A DNA stretch of 64,000 nucleotides from Lantana camara. Taxonomy: Eukaryota > Streptophyta > Magnoliopsida > Lamiales > Verbenaceae. The notes beneath the pieces are model-generated. The model made no database searches. It had not been told where the DNA came from and worked only from the letters and a program-made list of their open reading frames with translations. The DNA lies in contig CM074865.1 in NCBI GenBank assembly GCA_037501455.1, positions 8,505,001 through 8,569,000 on the forward strand, read 5' to 3'. The position numbers and the translations under genes were made by a program. Below are positions 47,276-58,077 of this stretch, piece by piece. Each line of letters starts with the position of its first letter. Positions within the stretch are counted from its first letter, which is position 1.

Positions 47276-48146
47276 TATCACGGACAGACTCGATCTTGTC
47301 AACCCCGTGATCAGCTTCGACGAGGGAAATAAACTTATCAGCTTACCTACAAGGGACGAGGTGCGCAGAGCCGTTTTTGACATTAGCCCATACAGTTTCT
47401 CGGGTCCGGATGGTTTTGGATCTCGGTTCTGTCAACACTTCTGGAACATAATTGAGAATGACGTCCTCGAAGCGGTTCTCGATTTTTTTCAGGGGTCACC
47501 ATTACCTAGAGCTTACACGGCAACTACGGTTACTTTAATCCCGAAGAAGGACAACCCCCAGCATTGGTCGGACTTTAGACCCATTAGTCTCTGTAATGTT
47601 AAGAATAAAATCATCACAAAAATAATGAACTCGAGACTTGTCGAGCTCTTACCTAAGATTGTGTCCCCCAATCATAGTGGATTCATTAAAGGCCGTATGA
47701 TTAGCGACAACATTCTATTGGCACAAGAGATGGTTCATGTGATGGATTCTCGGGGTAGAGACAAGAACGTGATTCTGAAATTGGATATGGCCAAAGCGTA
47801 CGATAGGATGGAATGGCAGTTTCTTTTTGAGGTTCTTAGGAAAAAGGGCTTCCCGGAAAAGTGGATTAACTGGGTTAAAGCTGCTGTTAACAATTGCTGG
47901 TTCTCGGTTTCGGTCAATGGGGCCTCGGCTGGCCTTTTCCACTCGACACGAGGGTTAAGACAAGGTGATCCATTGCCACCTTCTCTTTTTGTCATCGGTG
48001 TTGATTTTCTCTCCATTCTCCTTGACAGGTATATGCTTGAGCACGAAGAGGCCCGGTTCAAAACTCCTTCCTCTGTGGTCATCTCTCACTTAGCTTATGC
48101 AGATGACACCGTAATCTTCACCAACACTAAGAGACCCTCCCTCCAG
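47214..48146 (+). pseudogene. LINE-1 ORF2, reverse transcriptase part
   Basis: RT blocks are intact: ISPYSFSGPDGFGSRF, LIPKKDNPQHWSDFRPISL, SGFIKGRMISDN, KLDMAKAYDRMEW, RQGDPLPPSLFVIG, and catalytic YADD (48,096-48,107). It ends at RPSLQ, where CACTA-3 inserted. The frame on the far side of the CACTA (51,544) is in phase, so that insertion alone would not shift it. Confidence 0.93.
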
Positions 48147-48669
48147 CAATACTAGAAAAACGCCCTATAGCAACGGATTTAGCAACGGATTTTGGCCCTA
48201 TTAGCAACGGATTTCGGCTTAGCAACGGATTTAGCAACGAAAATTTTCCGTTGCTATAACCCTCGTGGCTAATCTGTAGCAACGTATTTAGCAACGAATT
48301 ATTAGCAACGGATATTAGCAATGAACTTATAGCAACGGATTTAGCAACGAATTACTACCCACGGAAATTAGCAACGGTTTTAGCAACGATTTTTTTAGCA
48401 ACAGATTTAGCAACAGATTTTCCTTTGCAAACCAAACAATAATTAATTAATTTTCTACATTTTTGCAACGGTTTTCCGTTGCAAAATCCGTCGCAAAAAC
48501 CAATAATTCAAATTAATAAGTTAAAAATTCATTTGCGGGCCCCGGATCACCCCACCTAACCAAGCCGAGCCCCAACCGAGCCCACACGAGCCGAGCCTTC
48601 CGAGCTAGTGAGAGACGAGCCCCAACCGAGCCCCACGCGAGCCAACACATTAATTCCACATATTCGCGT

Positions 48670-48737
48670 TGGGTAGGAATTGAACCCTGGACCTCATGTG
48701 AAGAAGGTTGAACCCCAAACCAGCTGGGCTAACTCCA
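48670..48737 (-). other. tRNA-like Pol III promoter module 1 in CACTA-3
   Basis: On the minus strand: A box TAGCCCAGCTGG (48,731-48,720) and B-box-like GGTTCAATTCC (48,686-48,676), 45 nt start to start. This is the same module as 27,284-27,353. Confidence 0.5.
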
Positions 48738-49221
48738 TTGTTGTTATTGTTATGTAATTTTTTATATTTAACCACTATCAAATATTCATATACTAATTTA
48801 AATAATTAAATACTTGTTATCATATATTTTAAATAAAAATATTTTTAAATATATAATTATTTATATTATAATACATATTCCGTTAAAAGTTTAAATATTT
48901 ATTAATTAACTACATATCTCAAGTTTTAGTTATGAGATAAAAATATAATGTATATCAACTTAAGTATAACTTTTTATGACATACAAAAAAAAGGATGAAA
49001 GTTTTACATAACTAAATAATTAGATTTAATTGTTTTTTGAATAAAGAACTTTTATATTATATGAAGTGTTCACTTATACATTTGTATTATTTAGCAATCG
49101 TAATTGAATAACTTAATGAAGAATTATTTTGTTAATATGAAGCATTTATATTTGAATTTGTAGAATTATATCTAAATATTGAAGAATTATTGTGTTAAAT
49201 TCGATATAAACCCCAAACATG

Positions 49222-49288
<67 letters not shown>

Positions 49289-50304
49289 GTATATCAACTT
49301 AAGTATAAGTTTTTATGACATATAAAAAAAAAAATGAAAGTTTACATAATTAAATAATTAGATTTAGTTGGTACTTGAATAAATAACTAATTTTATGTCA
49401 ATATGAAGTATTCACTTATACATCAGTAAAATAATATCTGCATTTTGAGAAACTATTGTATTATTTAGCAATCGTAGTTGAATAACTTAATGAAGAATTA
49501 TTTTCTTAATATGAAACATTTATATTTGAATTTGTAGAATTATATCTAAATATTGAAGAATTATTGTGTTAAATTCTATATAAACCCCAAGCATGTATAT
49601 ATATAATAGTAATGTATATGAACTTAAGTATAAGTTTTTATGACATATAAAAAAAAAGATGAAAGTTTACATAATTAAATAATTAGATTTAGTTGGTAGT
49701 TGAATAAAGAACTAATTTTATGTCAATATGAAGTATTCAATTATACATATGTAGAACAATATATGCATTTTGAGGAACTATTGTATTATTTAGCAATCGT
49801 AGTTGAATAACTTAATATAAAGAATTATTTTCTTAATATGAAACATTTATATTTGAATTTATAGAATTATATCTATACACTGAGGAATTATTGTGTTTCG
49901 CAACCGTACATTAGATGTTAAATTAAGAAGTTTTCTTTTAATATAATGAATTTATATTAAAATTTGTAGAATTAAATCTAAATATTAAGAAATTATTGTG
50001 TTATGCAACCGTTACACGTTAAATGAAAAACTTTTCTCTTAATATTAATGATTTATAATGTATATTATACACACATATTATATATATGTACGTATATTAT
50101 ATATAAACATATAATATTAATTATTATTTAATATTTAAGATATAAGATATATATATCTATATATTAAATATTATATAATATATATACATATATATAAAGA
50201 ACATTGTATGTGAGTGTATATGTAGATGTGTATATGTTATTATAATATTATATAATATATATATACTTATATATAAATAACATTGTGTGTGAGTGTATAT
50301 GTAC

Positions 50305-50344
<40 letters not shown>

Positions 50345-50593
50345 GTATATATATTATAAATATTTTATATTTAATTATACATAATATACGTTTGTATATA
50401 ATGTTATATGTATTATAAATATTATATCTTTATATATAATATACATATGTATACAATATTATATGTATTATAGATTATATAATATTATATAATATATAAT
50501 ATATATACGATATATATAATATCAATATATTAAATATTATATAATATTATAATAATAATATATATTGTATAATAAATATATATATACATATAT

Positions 50594-50671
50594 AAAAAAG
50601 AGAGAGCCTAGGATTGAACCAGGACCTCATGAAAAGAAAATGAGCATCCAACCAACTTGGATACAATCCGT
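50594..50671 (-). other. tRNA-like Pol III promoter module 2 in CACTA-3, with T6
   Basis: On the minus strand: TATCCAAGTTGG (50,663-50,652), GGTTCAATCC (50,620-50,611) and a T6 run (50,599-50,594). This is the same module as 28,964-29,044. Confidence 0.5.
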
Positions 50672-51543
50672 TAGAGTTTTGTTTCAGTGAAATTTTATTT
50701 GACTTTTAAATGCACTTAATGGTTCCATCCAAAATTTAACGGTTGGGACAAAAAATATAACAAAATAAAACCAACGGGACTATTTTTGTCTAATTCTAAA
50801 AGAATAGGACCAAAATTGAAAACGACACAACCCTATGGGACCAAAAATGTAATTTGCACTATTTTTTATTATTCATTTATTTTTATTCCATATAGCAACG
50901 AAAAATCCGTCACTAAATTATAAATATTTTAATTTTTTTTATTCATATGTTTATAGCAACGGATTTTCTGTTGCTAATCTTTTTTATATTTATTTATTTT
51001 TATTTCTTTTTATTTCTTCCTTATAGCAATAAAAAATCCGTTGCTAAATAGCAACGGATTTTCCGTTGCTAATATTTTAAATATTTGTTTATTTTTATTT
51101 TCCTTTTTCCTTCCATATAGCAACGAAAAATCCGTTGCTAAATTAGCAACGGATTTTTCGTTGCTAATATTTTTTATATTTATTTCTTTTTTTTTTCTTT
51201 CGTATAGCAACGAAAAATCCGTTGCTATTTAGCAACAGATTTTTTGTTGCAACAGATTTTTATAAATATTATATTATTTTTTATTAGGTTTTTATTTTAA
51301 TAGCAACGAAATTTCCGTCGCTATATATACCAATTTATTTATTTTTTGTATTATTTAATTTTAGCAACGAAAAATCCGTTGCTATTTTTTTTCATAAATA
51401 GCAACAGATTTAACAACAAAAAATCCGTTGCTAAAGCATTTTGCCACGATTTTTTTTTCGTTGCTATATCCGTTGCTAAATAGCAATGAATAATTTCCGT
51501 TGTTAAATTTCCGTTGCTATCGGGCGTTTTTCTAGTAGTGCAG

Positions 51544-53448
51544 GGTATCAAACTAATCCTTGATAAATATGAGGAGGTCTCTGGTCAAAGATTGAACAAC
51601 AACAAAAGCAGAACTGCGGATATGGTGCAGGAGACACTTAACTTCTCAAGGGACAAATTACCGATCAAATACCTCGGAGCTTCACTGTTCAAAGGTAGAC
51701 GCAGAACTGCGTTGTTTGATGATATCATAGTTAAAATCAGAGGGCGCATCCAAGGTTGGGAACTCAGTAAGCTCTCACATGGGGGGAGATTGCAGTTGAT
51801 TAAATCAGTCTTATATTCTATCCCTATGCACACATTGCAAATTTTAAACCCTCCGAAATCTGTGGTGAGATCCTTAGAACTCATGTTCAATAAATTCTTT
51901 TGGGGATCGTCGGAGGACAGGAGACGCATACACTGGGTTGCTTGGAAAAAGGTCTGTTTCCCGGTTTCTGAGGGAGGTTTGGGAGTACGCGACATTGATG
52001 ATATTGTTGATTCGTTCTCTCACAAACTTTGGTGGAGACTCCGTACAAGCAACGCTCTCTGGGCTAACTTCATGCGCAATAGATACTGTAATGGGATACA
52101 TCCCATGAAAGCTTTTGTCACGAATAGCCATTCCCATACCTGGAGAAGATTAGCTGGAATACGTGATAAGGCCGAGGAAAACATAGCATGGACCCTGGGA
52201 AATGGAGCGGTCTCCTTTTGGCACGACCGATGGTTCACTCAAAGCCTGACCGACAGCATTAGTGACGAGAATCTGAACTCTCTGAAGGTACGAGACTTCT
52301 GGGTAAATGAAACTTGGGATGTCAACATTCTAAACGTTGTAGTCGGACAGGAGACAGCTACTATGATCGAACAAATTCCGCTTGATACAGCGGCGGCGGA
52401 CTCCCCAGCCTGGATGAAAAGTACGGATGGCAACTTCACTGTAAAATCAGCCTGGAATTATATTAGGAAGAAAAGGAATGTTATGCCCCTAATGAAGCTC
52501 ATTTGGAAAGCTAATCTAACCCCGAGTATCACGATTTTTCTGTGGAGATTAATTTATGATTGGATTCCCGTGGACGAAAGATTGCATCGCAAGGGTATGG
52601 TCTTCCCGTCCAAATGTCAATGTTGTTCGATGCTGGAAACCGTGCAACATCTTTTTATTACCAGCGACAAAGCGAAACGGGTTTGGGAACACTTCGCTAA
52701 CATCTTTGGTGTCCAAATGTTGGGATTAGAGAATCCAGCTATGATTTTTCAGAGCTGGACAAACACTTCTGCTTTTAGTGGTAAGAACCACATCAGGGTG
52801 ATCCTACCGGGCCTGATCTTTTGGCATATCTGGAAGGAACGTAATCGAGCGAAACACGAGGGTATCAAATTTAGCCTTTACAATATCGTCAGGCGAGTTC
52901 GCTCTCATCTGTCTCTTTGGAGTAAAACCAAATGCGGGAAGCGGACCTGTTGGAAAGGGGATAAGCACAGAGCTAAGCTTTTCGGCATACGTCTCCAACA
53001 ATCTCCAACTACTAGCATGAATATGGTTAAATGGTTGAAGCCACGGATGGGGCAATGGAAACTCAATACGGACGGTGCGGCGAAAGGCAACCCAGGGCCT
53101 GCCGGGATAGGAGGTGTCATACGAGATCACACGGGATCGATAATTCTGGCCTTTAGCAAGGGAATAGGCTTCGCCTCCAACACTTTCGCAGAACTGATGG
53201 CTATTGTCCAAGGTATAAAGTACGCTAAGAATATTGGAGGTGAGAATGTTTGGATCGAAATTGACGCCAAAGTTGTGCTGAGCATCCTTAACCGTAAGCG
53301 TGCAGGCGATCTTAGAATCAATCACCTCATTTTGGAATTCTACAACATGGTGAGATCGATGCAGGTCTGCTTAACTCATATATACCGTGAGGGGAACCAA
53401 GTTGCAGATTATTTAGCTAAGAGAGGGGCTGACTCGCAAACTCCATAG
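51544..53448 (+). pseudogene. LINE-1 ORF2, 3' part: RT end, zf-RVT and RNase H
   Basis: An uninterrupted 635-codon stretch. It begins with the RT thumb region (KLPIKYLGASLFKGRRR, LSHGGRLQLIKSVLYSIPMH). zf-RVT follows (WKANLTPSITIFLWRLIYDW, KCQCC, VQHLFIT; about 52,510-52,680). RNase H ends it (about 53,050-53,435) with all four acidic positions: TDGAA, AELMA, EIDAK and VADYLA. It stops with TAG at 53,446-53,448. It is well preserved, so the upstream breaks are probably the main lesions. Confidence 0.93.
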
Positions 53449-54329
53449 CAATATCCGAATGCCCCCATTGAAAGAAAGCTTAAAGGATTAATTACAGTGG
53501 ATAAATGGGGTTTGCCAAGTTTCAGATGCAAATAATTTGCAAACCAATTAATAAGTGCAACATCCAGACTAATATTTTTATTCCCCATATTGCAGGTGGC
53601 ATAAACAGATTATGGAATGATGAGGGAAAGATGGGGAAAGAACAGAATTGGTACAAAGTCTGCATTAATAATCAAGGTAAGTTATTTGCCTCCCATGCTA
53701 ACAAAAATTTCGGCGCATTATTCACCATTATGAGACATAATTTCAATATTTATGCTTATCTTCATAAACATTACTACTGGTATAAGATCCTTCATGGGCC
53801 CTTGGTCGAGATGGGTTTTTGTTTCAGGTTGGAAACGGGGATCAGGGAAGCTAAAGCGGATAGTACAAGCGGCATTGAAGCTTGGAACTATGTAATTGAC
53901 GGAAATTATGTACATGATGACTGACATCGCCACAAGCCTATTATTAGCCCTGAGGACGCTAGTGATATAGATGAGAACGATTGCTGCCAAATGGAAGTCA
54001 CACCGACAACCATTGCCGCCCGGAAGGCTGGGCGCCTCTTCTTGAGGCCAGCACGCGTTTCAAAGACTTCACTACGCAAGAGGGGCCTTTACTCTACGGC
54101 TAATGCGCTCATTCATTTGGACTCTACGGCTAATGCCCTCATTCATTTGGTTACGCTTGATAACTTCTGCATTTTCAAGAATTTTGGTGCTATGCTTTTA
54201 TTTCTCATGTATTATCGTGGGCACCATGCTTTTACTAGCCTCCATGATCCGTGGATCATGCACCATTGTAACCTTTCTTGGCTTTGGTTGATATATATGA
54301 GGAGGAGGCCTCGGTAAAAACTCCTTCCC
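53449..54329 (+). other. LINE-1 3' untranslated region
   Basis: A 139-codon open frame at 53,505-53,924 has no recognisable domain. A direct tandem repeat of a 30-bp unit (CTCTACGGCTAATG..CATTTGG) lies at about 54,091-54,150. The terminal signature GGATCATG..ATGAGGAGGAGGCCTCGG is shared with LINE-2 and the truncated copies. Confidence 0.6.
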
Positions 54330-54416
54330 AAAAAAAAAAAAAAAAAAAAACTTTGTAACATTTCATAATTGAATCTCAATAAACTAATGTGTTGATCGAT
54401 ATTTTCGGTTAGAAAT

Positions 54417-54519
54417 ATATGTAGTTACTAATTGACAATTTAATATTATTATGAATGTTACAATATATGCAGTTACGTTGTGTCTGGATAGATTAGATAT
54501 TCATTTTGCACTATAAATT
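54417..54519 (+). promoter_or_regulatory. Alpha-2 upstream region: paired motif and TATA box
   Basis: The first motif copy has one change (ATGTAGTTAC, 54,417-54,426) and the second is intact (54,467-54,476). CTATAAATT lies at 54,511-54,519. LINE-1 inserted just upstream, separating this region from its former flank. Confidence 0.55.
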
Positions 54520-54580
54520 AGGGTTTGTAATTTGTATGCAATGCAGCACCAAATTTCAAGGAAAAAGTAAGAGGCCTAAC

Positions 54581-55130
54581 ATGGAGAAGACATCAGCTAA
54601 ACTCACCTTCTTGGCTTTCCGCCTCCTCATCTTCACATTTGGTAAGCTTTTACCGGCTTTCACTTCTGCACTATCAATGGCAATCATTTTTATGTGAGAA
54701 TTTACAATATACTTCATGACATTAATAATAATAAACTTATAAAACTTTCGGTAGTATCCCAACTTATGGTTCCAGCAAAAAGGGGTATGCAAGGTTTTAA
54801 AAAGTTTTATACGTTTATTACAAATGTCAGGAACTATACTGTAATGTCCCGTTCCGTTTTCAACATTTATGGAACCGGTGCATCACAGTCTACGACTAAA
54901 ATACAATCGTCTCGATCGTGATGAATTCGGCTTAATGACTTTAATTAACATTATGATCATGTGCAGCTTTGGGAGAACAAGCAAGGGTAGCACCATCTGC
55001 AGGAGAACCAATCGAAGAAGGTGCCCAGTGCGTAGTGGGTCCATCTCGGGAACCAGTTAATTGTGATTTATGTACACTTGTATGTTATTATGAAGGCATC
55101 AACCCATGCCTCTGTAGCCCTTCATTGTGA
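54581..55130 (+). CDS. Secreted cysteine-rich peptide gene, alpha-2 (altered C-terminus)
   Basis: Exons 54,581-54,641 (61 bp) and 54,967-55,130, GT-AG phase-1 intron of 325 bp, 74 residues. The signal sequence carries an Arg in its hydrophobic core (LAFRLLIFTF; Leu in alpha-1), which may weaken secretion. Unlike alpha-1 it keeps the fourth cysteine (LVCYY). It shares the one-base loss with alpha-1, giving tail NPCLCSPSL; the count is again six cysteines, spaced C-x10-C-x2-C-x3-C-x7-C-x1-C. Either this is a real alternative peptide or both alphas are decaying. The lesion predates the segmental duplication because both units have it. Confidence 0.6.
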
Positions 55131-56580
55131 TGTTATAGCTACTATTCCAACTAATGGAGATGATTCAGATGGCTTAAAATGCTTTTTAGAGCATCCTTAG
55201 AATAACAAAAGTACTTTAAACCCGACGTTTTTTTGTTTGAATGAGTTGAAATGGATAAATACTGTGGAAGTAATGATATATATATATTTTTGTTTTTTAA
55301 TATTTCGTTTATTATGCATATTGGAGTTGTGCTAAACCATGAAAGTGTAAAACTCTTCTTACCGATATCTCGAAAACCAAATATTATCTACTTAAACTAC
55401 TATTATTATTAGTGTTGCTCCTATTTCATGCACATTTCAGTGAGACTTTGAAGCTATAATTATTGTGTGTTGTTCCTATTTAAGACTCTACCCAGGCCAG
55501 TATGGATCAGTGGATGTTGTGGAAGTGGAACTACGTACTTCTCTGATTTGCTTCTTATTGCGTCCAAGTTTATTCCTACTTGTTTGACAATATTATTCCA
55601 GTTTCTTGTATATATATTTCTTTCGAGTGCATTCAAGCCAATAGTTTGCAATTCTTTGTTGGTATTATGCGATTTTTATATCTTGTTTATCATGAGTTCG
55701 ACATTAATAACATGTAAAATTCTTTTCATACCATCAAATATCTAGGAGTATTCACGAATTTGAATACCAGATATGCATCAAATTATGCTGGAATTGCACA
55801 ATAATTCGGCAGGATGGCTTCTCCCTCAAATCAATGCAAGTCTCATAAATGAAAGCGAAAGATTAAACTGGTTGAACTTGAATCAGACAAATTACATTTT
55901 TTTAACCACAATCAGTACATATATATATGGGGATGAAAGAGCTTCAACATGAAAGGCAAATAAATGTTTGAACTACAAATTTTTATGTAGTTATCGCTAC
56001 TATTAGTTTAATGAAGCAAAATCAATATTTTCATAATATTATAATTCATATAAATTGATAGTAAATAAACCTCAAATTCAATCATTATTACACAGAAATT
56101 AATACTTTTATGGGTTCTAATCACTCCTCCTCCCCATAAAGCTCACAAATAATTATTTGAGTGGACTATTTTTTTAGGATGAAGTGGTTAGTAAATTAAT
56201 ATTACTAGGAAAAAAAAAAAGAAGTAAAATACGTGGTGCACATATTAATTTTTTTAGTGCACATGTCATTTTCAAACTGTCTCAGAAATGCAATTTTTCT
56301 TGGTTACTAAAACAATTTTTCCACATGAAAAAAATTGTCTTAAAAAGACACCTAAGATAATTGGTATCCACATTTTATATTTATTTCTTGATATAACAGA
56401 ACAGAAATTCATAAAATAATGAAATAACAACTTGGCCACAGTACTTCCAGCCTAATCAAATGCAAATTAAATTCATAGTTTTCAAGATTTAATTAATTGA
56501 AGAATGAAGAAGTTCCTGCGTGCGTGCAAGCTTTCGAATGTTTCGGAATTGAATCTCATTAAATTAATGTGCCGATATTT
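55131..56580. other. Intergenic region between alpha-2 and beta-2
   Basis: Matches alpha-1 downstream and beta-1 upstream sequence without the LINE-2 insertion; the LINE-2 target is intact here near 55,666-55,686. No genes are visible. Confidence 0.5.
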
Positions 56581-56593
56581 TGTGTTATAATAT

Positions 56594-56692
56594 ATGCAGT
56601 TACTTGTTGAACAATTTAATAGTATTATGAACGTTATAATATATGCAGTTACTTTATTTCTGGATAGATATTCAGTTTGCACTATATATAAA
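56594..56692 (+). promoter_or_regulatory. Beta-2 upstream region: paired ATGCAGTTAC motif and TATA box
   Basis: Motifs at 56,594-56,603 and 56,643-56,652 (49-bp period); TATATATAAA at about 56,684-56,693. Confidence 0.6.
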
Positions 56693-56748
56693 TTAGGGGT
56701 TTCTATCAAGCACCAAATTCCAATGAGAAAGTAAGAGGCATATATATC

Positions 56749-57877
56749 ATGGAGAAGACAATCACATCAGCTAGCCTCACCTTCTTGGCTCTTCTCATGG
56801 TCACATTTGGTAAACCTTTATCAGCTTTCCCTTTCGCCATATTACAATGGCAATCATTTTTTATTTGAGAAATTACGACATAGAAATTCCTGATATTTAT
56901 AATAAAGAAATAATTATATCCGAATACCTTTTATTTAGGATTAATTACAATGCAGTGCATTTAGATGAAGAAATTTCATTTTAGTCCCTAACTTTTGAGA
57001 GCCATTTGTAATTCCCGATGTCCGTTCGGTTTCCATTTGATTTGTGACTCAAGGAACTTTGTTGTTAAATTCATAATTTGTAGAGATCGTTTTATTTATA
57101 TTTGTAAATTTTAAGGAATGATTTTGTTCATATATAATACTTATAAAAACCATTAGGGGTATAAGTGTACGTTTACAAATTTTATTACGACCTCAAACCA
57201 AATAAGATTTACAGGGATTAAAATATAATTTCTCGATCTAAATAGATTGCGTTGTAATTAAGTATAAATGTAGGATAATAAAATGTAAATGACCCAATAG
57301 TAAACTCTACATAATTTTAGAAAGTATCCCCACTTATGGTTTCAAAAAGGGGTATTATATTATAGAAGTACGGCGTTAAAAAGTTTTATAAATCATAAAA
57401 GAGTCGATAGTTTAGTAGTAAATAGACTGCACTTATAAATAAATCGATTACAAATTCAAGTATCATTTGAGGTAGTTTGGGTATATATACACGTTTATTG
57501 CAAATGTCAGTAACTATAGCATAATGTCCCGTTCCGTTTTCTATATTTACAGGATCGGGGCATCACGGTGTATAAATAAAATACAATCGTCTCGATCGTG
57601 ATGCAGCTAGTTTAATTACCTAACTTTATGATCATGTGCAGTTTTGGGAGAGCAAGCAAGGGTAGCACCATCTGCAGGAGAACTAGTCGAAGAAGGTGCC
57701 CATTGCGTAATAGTTCCATCTCGGGATCCAATTAATTGTGATTTATGTACAGCTATATGTTATTATGAAGGCAACAACCCAAATGCCCCTGGAGTCCTTC
57801 ATTGTGATGTTATAGCTGCTACTCCAACTAATGGAGACGGTTCTGATGGCTTAAAATGCTTTTTAGAGCATCCTTAG
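56749..57877 (+). CDS. Secreted cysteine-rich peptide gene, beta-2
   Basis: Exons 56,749-56,809 (61 bp) and 57,642-57,877, GT-AG phase-1 intron of 832 bp, 98 residues. It is nearly identical to beta-1 (Val for Ala before the fifth cysteine, Ser for Tyr near the sixth). Signal peptide, six-cysteine spacing and stop position are unchanged. Its promoter and intron are also closely matched. The near-identity fits the recent segmental duplication, possibly with conserved function. It is intact. Confidence 0.78.
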
Positions 57878-58077
57878 ATTATCAGAAGTACTTCAAACCG
57901 GACGTTTCTTGTTTGAAAGATTTGAAATGGATAAATACCGTGGAAGTAATGATATATATATTTTATGTTCTTTTATATCTCGATTTATTACTTTGAGTTG
58001 TGTCAAACCATGAAAGTGTAAAATTCTTTTTACCCAGATGGCCAGATCTGGAATACGGAATATCAAATAATATCTAC

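Larger units (their letters stand above)
48147..51540 (+). mobile_element. CACTA transposon, non-autonomous (CACTA-3, 3.4 kb)
   Basis: The left end is CAATACTAGAAAAACGCCC (one change from CACTA) and the right end is the perfect inverted form. The duplication CAG flanks it (48,144-48,146 and 51,541-51,543). TAGCAACGGA arrays occupy 48,165-48,490 and 50,890-51,525. The interior is colinear with CACTA-1, including the (TAA)n run (about 49,228-49,286) and two tRNA-like modules, plus an extra TA-rich stretch (about 50,300-50,580). No transposase is present. Confidence 0.95.
45896..54350 (+). mobile_element. L1-type LINE, 5'-truncated, carrying a CACTA (LINE-1)
   Basis: Flanked by the exact 15-bp duplication CTTTGTAACATTTCA (45,881-45,895 and 54,351-54,365). 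The unoccupied site is readable in unit A near 22,960. It starts inside ORF1, continues through ORF2 and a 900-bp 3' region, and ends in a poly-A tail (54,330-54,350). Without CACTA-3 it is about 5.1 kb. It sits in the alpha-2 upstream region, roughly 230 bp before the gene. Confidence 0.95.

Noticed and set aside
53505..53924. 139-codon ORF after LINE-1 ORF2 as a third LINE gene
   Set aside because: No recognisable domain, and LINE-2 has no clear equivalent, so it is treated as 3' untranslated sequence.
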